Assembly: GCA_963920765.1 (NCBI GenBank)
Contig: OY987250.1
Span: forward strand, 13,570,409-13,634,408
DNA length: 64,000 bases
Origin: Ulota crispa
Taxonomy: Eukaryota; Streptophyta; Bryopsida; Orthotrichales; Orthotrichaceae
Reading direction: 5' to 3'
The notes below the pieces were generated by a model. It was not told where the DNA came from. It was given only the letters and a program-made list of their open reading frames with translations, and ran no database searches. Of this stretch, positions 35,686 to 47,800 are shown piece after piece. The position numbers and the translations under genes were made by a program. Position 1 is the stretch's first letter; each line of letters opens with the position of its first letter.

Positions 35686-36595
35686 CCTTTGAAGGACCGA
35701 GCAAAGTTTTCACCAAAAACTCTTCAAAACTGCCATTTTTAGAGCATCAACCAAATTTGAAAACAATGTCATTTTTATGAATATGTGACCATAGGATCTT
35801 GTAGAAATAGTTTTAGAAGATGTCAAAAAAATTTCAAATTTTTCCACCATGTGGATTAGAAGTTACAATGGTTTGAATATTCAAAAATGTCTTGTGAAAA
35901 ATCGGGCAGCTACCCTTCAGAAGGTGAAATTCCTAAGGAAAAAGGCCATGTGGGTGGTGCTTCTCTAAATTCCTTATTCCACCTAAGTAAAGTACATGTC
36001 TAAAAAGCTTCAAATCATTTGGAGTTGTATAACATATGGAAAAAATTTAGTAAGTAAAAAGAAGTAGAGAATGATTCAAAACACAAAATTGTTAAGAATT
36101 TAATTATGGAAATGAAAAACGCCAATCCCAATGGTTGTAATGTTTTCATAAACAATCTTCATCCTTTAGTTTTGTTTTTTTTCTGAAATGTTGAAAATTG
36201 AGTAAAATAAAGGACTTCAAAGTTTATTTTGGAGTAGAAAATCCATAATTGCCTGCAAACAAAAAATCCTCATAACTTTCATTTTGTTAATCCAAACGGA
36301 ATGATTCAAAGCTTCCTACATTCACATAAATCTCCTAAACCCATTTTAAAATTTTGTTTCTAAAAAAAGTGATTTTTAAATACTGCCCAAGCTGCCCTTC
36401 GAATATAAAAAACAACGTATCAGGCCATAACTTTTTACTCATAATTCCAAATGTCATGAAATTTAGTGCATATGAAAGATAAACCTCATCCCCACATTCT
36501 TGTAAAATTTCAGCCTAAAATATGAAAAGCCCCAATCACAAGTACCTACCCAAAATCTCTATGTTTCTAAAAAAGGGGGTCTGGTCCTTCAAGGG
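35686..36595. mobile_element. TTAA-flanked MITE, subfamily A copy 3
   Basis: A 910 bp element starts CCTTTGAAGGACCGAGC and ends TGGTCCTTCAAGGG, with TTAA at 35682-35685 and 36596-36599. The right TTAA directly starts another CCCCTAAAGGCCC end. Confidence 0.8.
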
Positions 36596-36599
36596 TTAA

Positions 36600-36960
36600 C
36601 CCCTAAAGGCCCATTGTTCAAACAAGCGACAAAATTGATCATGGGCAGATTTGTTCTATTGGGATTTTTTGTTGAATTTTTTAATTTTTTTCTTAAGATA
36701 GGGTTATGTGGAGATTTTTTTTTTATTGGAATTGGATATACTATTCAAAAGTTATGAGTGTCTCACTATTTAAGAACTCCCCAAGTTAGTATTATGATTG
36801 TATGAGCACACTAACGACTTCACTAAGAGTCTTCTATAGCATCTCCTACACATAACTATAAATTTTTAGTGATTTTGGACTTCAAAAGATCTTTGTGAAC
36901 AAATACCTGCAATTGGAACTTTCAAATTGATGCCAATATTTTTAATTTCTCCTTCCTAAC
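36600..36960. mobile_element. TTAA element fragment
   Basis: It starts CCCCTAAAGGCCCATTG at a TTAA shared with the element before it. No matching end is found before the next element begins, so it is probably truncated. Confidence 0.45.
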
Positions 36961-36964
36961 TTAG

Positions 36965-37884
36965 CCCCTAAATCCCTAGGGCCTTTATTTTGTCAAAAGA
37001 CACTCAAAATTGCCATTTCTATTGCAAAGAGGAAAAAATTTGAAAATTGGTCTTTTTGCATATCTAACCATAGGATCTTGTACTAGACTAGTATAGGAAT
37101 GTGGAAACAAAAATTCAAAAACTTTGACCGCACATATTGCAAGATATTTGCATTCAAAGTGTAAAATACATACTTCTTTGTACCTTGCATTACTAAACTA
37201 TTTGACTTTGAACTTTTTTAACTTAAAATTTTTGCTCCACAAAGTTCTGAGGTTTATTTTTGTATGCTGGGAAATTGAGTTGAGAATCTTTGGAAAAAAA
37301 TCAAATCAAAAAATACTTAACTTTTCATTCTTAAAAAAAACATTAGGTAGAAGAAGGTATGAGATTGAACAAAAACTTAAATTGTTAATAACCTTGCAAT
37401 GGAATTGAAACTCAATAATCCCAATGGTGAGATTGTTCTAGCAAGCAAACTTCACCCTCTCCAACACTTTTTTTGAAAAAGTGTTAAAATTGCATTCAAA
37501 AATGAAGTTTATAAGTTATTTTTTCAAGAAGATGCTTGAGGTGCCCAAAAAACAAGATTGTCCATAACTTTCTCATAACTAGTCCAAATGGAATGGATCA
37601 AAGCTTCAAATCTAGACAAAAATATAACCTATGACAAAAAAAACAAAAAAAAAAAATTCAAGTTTTTGTAAATTTTTTTGCTACCCAATTTGCATAAATT
37701 TTTGCTTATCTAGGCATAACTTTTGCTTTTGGGCATTGATTGGAATAAAAATGATATTCCCCAAAAGCTAATGTGTTTTCCTATCTTCAAAAATAGTTTA
37801 AAAAAATCTATAAAAAAATTGAGGTTGTAGGTACCTGCCCAAAATCCCATTTGTCCCCTGAGGGGACACTCAGGGATTTAGGGG
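36965..37884. mobile_element. TTAA-flanked MITE, subfamily C copy 2
   Basis: A 920 bp element starts CCCCTAAATCCCTAGGGCC and ends CTCAGGGATTTAGGGG. Flanks are TTAG (36961-36964, one change from TTAA) and TTAA (37885-37888). It is inverted relative to 10676-11582. Confidence 0.75.
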
Positions 37885-37954
37885 TTAACACTATTTTTTT
37901 TCAAAGTTCATCAACTGGGATTCCTACTTATGGGTGTTCCTACCTTATTTAATA

Positions 37955-38311
37955 CTCCCTCCATCCCAAAATGATCTTCTTGTTATACAAAATGTTGTAG
38001 ATTAAACTCAAAAAGAACCATTTTTCAAAATTCTTTTGACCTATGAATAGAGTTTGGATGTCCTTCTACTGTTCTGAAATTTTGAGTTCCAAATCAATTT
38101 CCAAAGTGTGGTTTCAAAGTGCTTGAAAATTGAAATTTTGAGGTATTTTTGAAGAGCACTGGTGGCCACTCAATTGATGGCATGGGGTTGGTTAGCATGA
38201 TGCTTTTGGACTATGTGCAAGTGTCACTAGCTCCTTTCCTCCTCCAACAAGAAGATCATTTTGGGACACTAAATAAAGGTCAACAGGAAGATCATTTTGG
38301 GACGGAGGGAG
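37955..38311. mobile_element. Stowaway-like (Tc1/mariner) MITE
   Basis: A 357 bp element starts CTCCCTCCATCCCAAAATGA and ends TCATTTTGGGACGGAGGGAG, between TA dinucleotides at 37953-37954 and 38312-38313. This is the classic Stowaway end and target. A second internal copy of ATCATTTTGGGAC lies at about 38257, so the right end may be duplicated. Confidence 0.9.
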
Positions 38312-38659
38312 TAACTTTTTTGATGAATGATTCAAGATTCTTTTTATCATTTTCAATAAAAGCCTCAAATTGACATGCCACTTTGAAATGTTTGCAAGAT
38401 AAAAGACATTGCTATTTTCAAATTCAGCATTCATTTAGTGGTCCTAAAAAATGTAGCATACATAATATACTTGCATGGAACATATTATGTTTATGAAAAT
38501 GGATGGATTGTATTCATTCAACTATGATACACAAGTGGATGAATTTTATTGTACATCTAGGATTCTAGGTTTTTAGTTTTAAGTGGTTTATGAATTTTTG
38601 AAAGTTTTGACAAAATAAGCACTACTTATAAAATTCTTGGGGGTTAGGGAGAAATTTAA

Positions 38660-39711
38660 CCCCTAAATGCTTGAGGCACCAAAACTGGGTGTTGACAATA
38701 CTTAACCAACATGAGTTGCTATTTTGAGTTGTGTATGTATTTGAATTATTCTTTTTGAAGTATAGTTTTAGCAACAAAAATCTGATTTTGAAAGTGATTG
38801 ATTATAATTTTTCTATTCAAGACTTTGGGCAAGGGTCTTGACTTTCTATAGTGTTGAGAGCTTTTGGAAATGAGCCTCAAATACATTAGATCTTGGAGAA
38901 AAAATTAAACTAGAGATTAATTTAAAAAATTGTAAAATAGATTTTGAAATTATAAACTTATTGGAGGTATGTATGTTATGTCTTTTGACCTTATATTGTT
39001 TTGGTGACCAACTTTTTAGATTCAACATGCAAAAAGAAAAATGAAAGACTTCAAGTCATTTTGCAGTTTTAACACCCTCATGATTAAACATTATAACCTT
39101 TTGATTTATAGTGAGAATTGATATGTGCTCACCTGGGGTTTGATATATGCACCCCATGTGGGGTAAATTTTAATTTTTTACCGTCAAAGAGTTGAATTTG
39201 AAATTTTGAATTCAGATTTGGACTTAGAGACCTTGATTTAATCTATCTATAACCATAAAGGAGGTTACAATTGAACAACACCTAATGAAAAAGCTTACCC
39301 TTTTTTACAAACATAAGTAAAAGTAATAGTTTGCACCTTACCTAAGCTTTTTCATTTGGTATTGTTCAATTCTAACTTCTAGTATGGTTCAATTCTAACT
39401 TTTGGTACGGTTCTACACTAAATCAAGATCTCTAAGTACAAATCTAAATTCAAAATTTTCAAATTCAACTTTTTGATGGTAAAAATCTAAAATTCATCCC
39501 GCGCATATTTCAAACCCCATGTGTGTACATATCAATTCCCTTTATAATTGATATTATTGTGTTTTCTTTTCCTATGTGATCACTAACATATCTAGTTTGA
39601 ATTTGTACAATTACAACTAAAAAAATTGATATAGCTTATTAAAATGTTGACTTTTTAGTAGATTTAGAGCAAATCCCTAGAAGCTCTGAAAAAGCCTCAG
39701 GCATTTAGGGG
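38660..39711. mobile_element. TTAA-flanked element with nested hairpin MITE
   Basis: A 1052 bp element starts CCCCTAAATGCTTGAGGC and ends GCCTCAGGCATTTAGGGG (17 of 18 end bases match), with TTAA at 38656-38659 and 39712-39715. A family I hairpin lies inside at 39116-39537. Confidence 0.8.
39116..39537. mobile_element. Hairpin MITE, family I copy 2, nested
   Basis: The left end is AATTGATATGTGCTCACC and the right end finishes GTGTGTACATATCAATT. Inner arms match copy 1 at 13403-13817. Confidence 0.75.
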
Positions 39712-39929
39712 TTAAAAAAACGCCAGCCGGTTTTCAGCTTGGAAGCCTGACATTCCTTGACTCTTTTTGGATCATCTTATCAGAGACAGCCACGTGGAGT
39801 GTTTTTGCATGTTGGCAAGGAGAATAAAAATATTAGGATTCCCGCCACAAAGAAGTTCCCGCGCTGAAACGAAACGTTGAGGCTCTAGGACGAAAGTTTC
39901 CAAAGCAGCAACGAGCGAGATCGAGAAAC

Positions 39930-40260
39930 GAACGAAGCCATGAGCCGAATGAACGAACGAAGCCATGGATTGAACGAACGAAGCCATGGATTAAAACAAA
40001 CGAAGCCATGGAGCCATGGATTGAACCAATGTGCAGGGAGATTTTGAGCTTCTTCAGCAAAAAATCCTACATTTATAATTTTCAATTGGTTTTTTTAATG
40101 CATACACCAAATATTGTCTATATATTCACTTTATAATTATAAATTTTTCAAAAAATTAGTCCACATTTATTTAGCTGACTTTTTATTGTTTTTTTTTTTG
40201 CTCTTCCAGTACATTGGATTTAACAAATGAAACCATGGATCAAACGAACAAAGCCATGGA
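39930..40260. repeat. GAACGAACGAAGCCATGGA repeat array
   Basis: Units of GAACGAACGAAGCCATGGA recur four times at about 39947-40022. They recur again near 40228-40260 and, past a TTAA element, at 40493-40510. An inverted copy (GTTCGTTCGTTT) is at about 40520. Confidence 0.7.
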
Positions 40261-40264
40261 TTAA

Positions 40265-40488
40265 CCCTTAAAAGATCAAGGAGCCCTTTGTGGTCAATAA
40301 AGTATTTAAGATTTTCTTGTATTTGGAATGCATCCACACCTTTACTACATTTGAGATCAACAAAGAAGTTAAAATATAGATCAATGCAATTCTAGTGAGC
40401 TAGGCAAGATCCCAAATTAGAACTTTTTATTGGTTGCAAATGCCAATTATATAGCAACATATTTACTATATATAATACACGTAGAGGG
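40265..40488. mobile_element. Short TTAA-flanked element in the repeat array
   Basis: A 224 bp element starts CCCTTAAAAGATCAAGG and ends ACGTAGAGGG, with TTAA at 40261-40264 and 40489-40492. Repeat-array units lie on both sides, so it split the array. The interior matches about 1800-2020. Confidence 0.6.
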
Positions 40489-40615
40489 TTAACGATTGAA
40501 CGAACGAAGAGTGAAAATTCAGTTCGTTCGTTTTTTAGTTGGAGGATTTCGTCCAATGTGCTTCTTGAGTAAGGTTTCAACAGTCAGCCAGTTCCGCCGG
40601 GCCAGCTGCGGTGTC

Positions 40616-41802
40616 CGGTGACCCGGCGGCCCGGCCCGGCCCGGCCCGGCCTGGGCCGACCCTTCCCGCTCTGGTCGTGGGGGAGGGAGCGCTGGGAGCC
40701 CGAAGGTTAGCGAGCGAGGGTCACAGAAGGCGCACCTCCTTCAAGCTTTCACGTCTCCCGTTGCAGATGCGGACGGTCTCGCAACTATTGCTCCCTTCGA
40801 TCACTCTCCCGTCGTTGCCGTTGCTCTCGCGACTCTCGCCCTTGTATCAACCAGTCCTCCTGGCTTCCCTCTTTTTTTTCCACCTCTTTCGCACTTTTTC
40901 GCTGCAGGAACGGTTCAGAAATGATGAAATTACCCTAGGAGCTGGACAGGTGCTGGAAATGTAGCGCAGAGAAATTGCGGAGACATACTTTGCATTGCCG
41001 TAATTTATTGGAGCGTGCGATGAGGTTTTGAGTTATGGAGAGACGGTAGTTCCGCGTCGTTTTTTTGACTATTTGGATGCACAGGTGTTTGGATTTTTAG
41101 TGCGGCTCGGCTTAGAAGTGGCATACTAAGCACTCGTGAAAGAGTTGTTGAAGAACAGAGGAGAAAAGCAGCTTCGGAATAGGAAAAAGCGTTAGTGCGT
41201 CTTCTAGGGGGTCTAAGTTTCGGCGTCTTGGCTGTTGGTTGGTGTAATCTATTGGTCATTTCAGTGGAACAGAGTATTGGAGCAGGTTTGCTGAGTAGTG
41301 GTGTTTTCTTGCAATTTTCGACTTGGTTTGGTTATTGAAATATAAGCAATTCAATAGTCGAACTCTGCAGCTTTGAGAAACCTTCAAGAGAAAGTTTCCG
41401 GAGTCCTTACTGGCTTTCGGCACTTTGGACGACGAATTCCCGCATGCTTGTAGAGGTGGCTGTTGAGGACCAGGAGCGTGTTTGGTGGTGGAACTTCAAG
41501 GTTGCTCTTCGGGAACTTTTCGTCGTGTTTTGACTGGAAACGTTGCGACTGGAATACTTCCTTTCCAAGGATTGCCAGCGGATTTTTGAAGTGGTTATTG
41601 CACGGACTGTAGTCTAAGGCCTAGATATTTCTGCGCGGGTGTTGCGTATATTTTTGAGGAGGATGAAGCGCTTACAACGTTAGAGCGTGGCTTTTCGGTT
41701 GGGGATCATTCGCGAACGCCGGTGTTTTTTTTCAAAGGAAGCAGTGTGTTTGAAGTTGCCCTGAAGTGTTGGAGCTGCGAGGGTGAATAAGCAGGGTTCA
41801 AG
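40616..41802 (+). promoter_or_regulatory. Promoter and leader region of the cohesin gene
   Basis: A GC-rich start with about four CCGGC units at 40622-40651 is followed by 1.1 kb of mixed composition that leads into the kleisin start codon. No clear TATA box. Frames here lack an ATG or resemble no protein. The leader may contain a spliced non-coding exon. Confidence 0.4.
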
Positions 41803-44800
41803 ATGTTTTACTCACAGTTGATTTTGGCTAAAAAGGGTCCGCTGGGAACTATATGGATAGCTGCGCACTTAGAGCGCAAGCTGCGGAAAAATCAAGTCAC
41901 GGAAACAAATATCAGCGTCTCTGTTGGTACGTATTTCTATCCGAGAACCTTGTTTGGTTCAAAAATATAAGAATTTATCGGTTATTTGTTTCAAACGCAT
42001 CTTGTAAATAAGGTTGTGGTTGACTGTCACTTGATTTTCCTGAGGTGTTTGAAAAATTTATGTGAGAGGATTTGACAGATAGGTGAGATTTTAGGAGGTA
42101 AAAATAGATTCTAGCATAACAAATATTTTTAAGGAGTTTTATTCGACGCTAGAGCGTGATGCAAGCAGGGCGCCGTGTTTTGAACTGTTTGAGAGGGTTA
42201 GGACTTAGGAGTGGCGAAGGATGGTCTTAGATAGTGTGTTATATTATTAATACAGGATGCATAGATTTGCTTTCAAAATATCGGTCGTAATATGCGTGAC
42301 TTACCTCCTTTTTCACCGGTGAAAGGACGACATTACTTTAGTGGTACGGTTATTTTTGTTGCACAATTTTGTCATGTCAAGGAACTGGAAAAGGTGCAAT
42401 AGACAATTACAGTGAAAGAAGAGGCGTTTTTAGGTCGATTTTTCTGTGGTTGTGCAGATTTATACAAGTATATACACCTCTGTATTTAGTTCATCCTTAT
42501 GTTTGCAATTTCACATGCTCTGTCGCTGTTAACTCTAGGAGGAGTATAAATTGTCTTGAGCTTCAATTTAAACTCCAGGATGTTAATTTCATCGGCCCTC
42601 TACCCTCATGTTAAATGTTTTTGGGCAAGGCTGGCCAGTCAACTCATGAGCGCCAAAACTGAGCATTTTTCCAAATTCGTGCATGTTCTTGTAAAATATA
42701 GGCGGGAAGGTAGTCGGCATCTACGTTTCTATGTTTAAACAGCCCAGTGGATTTATCAAATCAATAGACGAGATGGAATGGTTGGATTCGATTGTGTACT
42801 GCAGGAATGCTTGATTTCTTGATTCCCTGAATAACAGCACAAATTTTTTGAGACCGCGAGTATTGGATGGATGTGCTTGGTTTCTTGGCTGTTTCGTGTT
42901 GGTTTGAGAGGTCGTCGTAGAATTCGACAATATATGCAAGTGTTCTGACTCCAGGTGCAACGTGTTTTTATTGGAATTACAGACTCCATCTTGTTCCCCG
43001 AAGCTCCAATTGCTCTGAGGTTATCGGGTCACCTGCTACTGGGTGTGGTTCGAATTTACTCCCGGAAGGTGAATTATTTATTCGCTGACTGCAGCGAAGC
43101 ACTGACAAAGATTAAACAAGCCTTTCATTCAGGGGCAGTCGATCTTCCACCCGAGGCTTCTATAGCTCCATTTCATGCTATCACCCTTCCAGAAAATTTT
43201 GACCTTGATGAGTTCGAGCCTCTGGGGGAACGAGAAAGTATGCTTATTGCCAGCGGGTACGTAATTTGACCATTGGTGCTCGTCGTGTTCAATCATTGGC
43301 ATATCCAGATAACACCTTTTGATGCTTGAATTTTGGGTGAAGGGAAGGTATGGGTATGTCATTATCATGACCGCTTTGATGAGGATCCTTTGTCTATCTA
43401 ATTGGATTCACCCGATATTCTTGCCGATAGCACACCAACTTATCGTAAATTTCTCCTTGTGATTAGGTCTTTGACTTTGAGAGTGTCCAATCGAGTTTGA
43501 TCTGTATTTTTGATGAGCGGTTCTCCTTACGGATTCGAGTACCTGCCTGTAATGAGATGTATCTGATTTTGAACAACAGAGCCGTGGATCAACATGTCAC
43601 TACCCGAGAGCTTATCACGCTGCAAGATACAGCGGAGGAGAATATCTACTTCGGATCTCAATTCGGCCTCGATGGTATGAAACGGCTACTTTGAACTTTG
43701 TTTTGCAGTCGATTGGTGAAGCATTTCAATTGTGCTGTGACAGTAGAAGATTGGAGGGATGACGTCCATGTGCAGTTTCGCCATCCTTTTTTTCCGGTCC
43801 CTTCGTTCAGTAATAACGTGGTTAATGATGTCTTTTAGGTGTTAGTTATTAGGCTCTGGGATGTGAAACGTGTGCTTAACATATGTTTGCATTCTAATAC
43901 TTGCTTATATAGTCGTCTGCCTTCTGGTTGTGATAGGAGGTGGGGATTTGCAAATTGTGTGACAATTATATTCATCCAAAAATCTTAATCTTAAATTTTA
44001 ATGACTTGGGTTCTCTGTTACATGCAGATAGACTCCCCCAAGCTGAGCTGCCACGCATGGGGCTTGATTTTGAAGAGGTTAGTTACAGCTACCATTATAA
44101 ATACCTGTCGTTTTTTCGTAATAAGGAAATTAACCGGTAGGGGCATTTTGAAAAGTGAGTCAAGTGGCAAGCACGACGACAGCACATTTGTAACACATCT
44201 TTTAGGTTCTTGATGGTTTAGTTCTAATATGATCTTTGCTGATGTAATGTTAACCTAATAATCTCGAATGTAGAGCTGTTACGCTCTTGGTAATGTCCAG
44301 CATTCACACGTCAATGCAAACATTCAATGAATTTAAATATTGAGTCTATGAAATATGGCAGCAGTTCAAGTGCCTGCTTGTCACGAATTTACGAAGTGAA
44401 GACCTTTTCCCCAAGCCGCACATGATTTATATGAACGAGTATGACTTGATGGAAATCTTGGCGGAGATCGATAATGGCGGGTGTGATGATCTCGACTTCT
44501 CAAATTCTGTCTGTTGCAGACCCTATAACTGGCTTATAAAAGTGCATCACCTTTTATAGCGTGCGGAAATTTTTATAACGACATAGTAACATGGCAATAT
44601 AATACGTGAACCCTGGTCTTGTCTATGATTTACTAAGAATATGAACTCCATGAAAGTAATACTAACATGCATTCAGAACTTGTTGCTGGATGGAGCACTG
44701 CCCGCCTACAAAATATTCATGTACTATATGGGCACTGTATGTGCAGGAGAGGGAGAAGGAGGCTCAAGAACGTGTGCGAAGCCCAAGATTGACTTTAGAA

Positions 44801-47800
44801 GAAGAGTTACTATCATCTCCTCATCCCGAGCATGCTTTGTTCTTTGTTTTTGTATTTCCTTTGTAAAGGGCGGTTCTCTTTTTTGTGTCCTTTATTATGT
44901 CTTAAAGTGATTCCATGCTGAACTTGAGTAAATTTAACTCTTCTTCTGTGTTTATGTGGAACAGAGTAGCACCATCAGTAGAGGGATATCGGATCGACTT
45001 TGATCGCCTGGACGAAATGGAGGCCATGGACGTGGAGCAGTTGCCGCCTATGACTCCAGCTCTTCCCACGATGGTGGAAGTTGATGTTGAAATGGAGGAA
45101 CGTCCAGAACAGATGCCCGAAGAGCTTGAGCAACTCGCGCCTATCGTAGAAGAGCCAGAGCCGTTACTTCCTGTTGAGGAAGTGCCAGAGCAGTTAGTTC
45201 CTGTTGAGGAAGAGCCAGAGCAGTTAGTTCCTATTGAGGAAGAGCCTGTTGCTGAGGGGACACGTGAAGAACTTGTTGAAGTTCCTGATGAGTTGGTCCC
45301 AGCCCTTGAAGCTGCCGCTGAACTGGCTCCTGTGCCAACCTCTCCAGCTCCTCTTGAGTTGGAAATGGAAGATGTTCCAGAGGTCGAGACTCTCCGGTCT
45401 GCAGTGGAGGCACCGGCTGAACAGGCTCCTGAACTTTTTGCATTTGAGAGAGAAACGGCAAGGCCTAGCGAAGACCTTCCAGAAAGGTACGTTTTTCCAG
45501 TCTGAGCCTTGTTCATTTTCCTCAGAGAAGCACTTGCAACTGAAAGGGAGTCCAATGTTGAATTTGCAGTTATTCCCTCATTTTTCTAATGAGCTGGTAC
45601 GAATAAAGCGCAAATACCACAATTTGTTAGAACTATGCTATAAAAATGTCTACGACATTGGTAGGTCTCAGCCCTTTAAGCTAGAGAACTCGTTACTTCA
45701 TATTTATGCATGGAGCCTCCAATAATGCAAACCAAGCAAGCTTTCTTGCTAGTTTGTAAGGATGTATTTAATAGAATCTTAGAACTTGCGATTGGATGTA
45801 CAGAGACGTCGATCAACCTATGGTGGAGGCAGAGCAGCCTTTGCAATTACCTGAGACCTTGGAGGAACTACGAGAAACGTCTGCTGCAACAATTACAGGT
45901 CTGACGTCACCCAGGAGGCCCAGTCTTGCCCCGTCTGACCTACCTGCCGACGACGATGTGCTGGCATCATTATTGGGTATGTGGAACTATTCCTGAGCCG
46001 TTGTCGCCAGATTAGCTTTCTGCAATGTTGTTGATCGTAGATGTCTTTTTATATGAGGTTGAAGGATTCTAATTTTCAGGCTCAAGTGAATTCTAAGGCA
46101 ATCATCCACGCTTCTAGGATTTCTTATCCTTAGATCGCTTCTTCAAATTTGTGGTAGTGTATATTTAGTGTTACTGTACGGCTGGGATCCATTCCCTAGT
46201 GATCTAGATCCTATGAATTATTATGTGTATTTGCGTTTGAAGGATCTAGAGGCATGGTTACCTGAAGAGGATCATTCACTTGATAATGCCACTTGATACG
46301 GAGGTGCAATCCCTCGTCTTTGATATGCACTCGCATCTGATTGTTGATTCGTAACAGGTGGAAGATCCACCCCGTTTTTGGGAGTTTTGCCTACTCCTAG
46401 TGATGCGGGCCCCTCTCAGAGACCCCGGCGTGCTCCAAAGCGCCCACCTAGGAAGAGGAAGCCTGTAATGGACGTGCAAATGATTCTAAGTGGAGAGTAA
46501 GTTACTTTGCAAATGTGAATGGCTTGTTACGTTCAGTATTTTGCAAATATCTTTCTTTTTGTGAGTCCTGTTGGATGTTGTTTTTGCTTCTAGAGAGGTT
46601 TACAGACATTGATGAATTTTAAACGGGTTGCAGGCTTATGAGGCAGCAGTTGGCTGACACATCTGACACTCGTCGAGTTCGCAAAAGAGCTCCATGTACA
46701 CCGAGTGAGCTTTGGACGGCAGAGAGGCTGGCAAAAGGCAATCAAGTCTTTAACGAGCCTTCCGTTCCCGGTATTCAACAACACCTCTTTTACTTCTAAA
46801 GAGAGAGCGAACTGAAATTTCTGGCTTGGATGTCTAACTACTATCTCATGTCCGAGCTTTTTACGTCGTGCGTTCAGTTACCTCACGATCGTCATTTTTG
46901 AACAATTGCTACTTGATGGGCAAATTGGAGTATTACATGTCCTTGGTATGACCAATCAATTTTCCCGTTTGCTTGTACAGGTATGAGCAATGCATTGCGG
47001 GAGCTTTTTACTCGAATGTTAGTACCTGGTCGTGCGAACTTGCCATTAGCTGAACCTCAACGAGAAGCTACCCCTGAGGTTACCCGGGAGGAAGTCTCCG
47101 CTGCCCCTCAGGCTGAACCTCCAGTCGAAGAACCGGGGGCTGATGAACAGAGGGTATCTGAGCCCCAGCTTGAAGTGTCTGGACCTACAGTTGCCGAACC
47201 GGCTGCTGAACTTGTCGAAGAGCCAGGTTTAGAGTTGCCCGTTTTGGAGCCACCTGAAGAGACAGTTGCTGAGATGCAGCCAGAAGCAGGTTTCTTTCTA
47301 ATTTCACCGTGGGGCCCTAGATACTCATCTGATATGTGCTTTTCAGTCCATACAGTTGGATATGCTCTTGCTTTATTTTCTGAAGTGATCACTGTGAGCT
47401 TCTTGAGCTCCTACTTTCTCCAAAATTGTTTTCCGACTTAGTTCCTGAACATGTACGTACCAATCTGTTGTGCATTTTGAGGGTGGGAATAGCACTCGAA
47501 TTGCTAGAGTCGGGTTATTTGGGTTCACCACCGCTGTTCAATTGGAGGAAATCCGATCCCACAATTTGATAAAGTTTTGTTATCTGGCCTAATTGTATTC
47601 AGGTCTTGAGCTTCCAGCTGAGGTAGACATCCAGATACAACCTGAACAAATACCAGAAGGTCAGGATTCTAACAACAATGGGATTGTTGACTTGCAGCAA
47701 AGCTGTTGTGACAAGTTCTTCATAGAAATGAACATGAATCATAGCTTTAGCATCTCGCCTACTCCATATTTTATAATGTCACCGTGTTTTTTCATTTATT

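Noticed and set aside
40611-40964. 117-codon frame starting at the CCGGC repeat
   Set aside because: It begins at GTG, not ATG; the Pro/Ala/Arg content comes from the GC repeat, and it lies in the cohesin leader or promoter.
44902-45555. 217-codon minus-strand frame rich in Ser/Gly/Thr
   Set aside because: It is the complement of the acidic Glu/Pro/Val cohesin exon 6; low complexity and no independent support.
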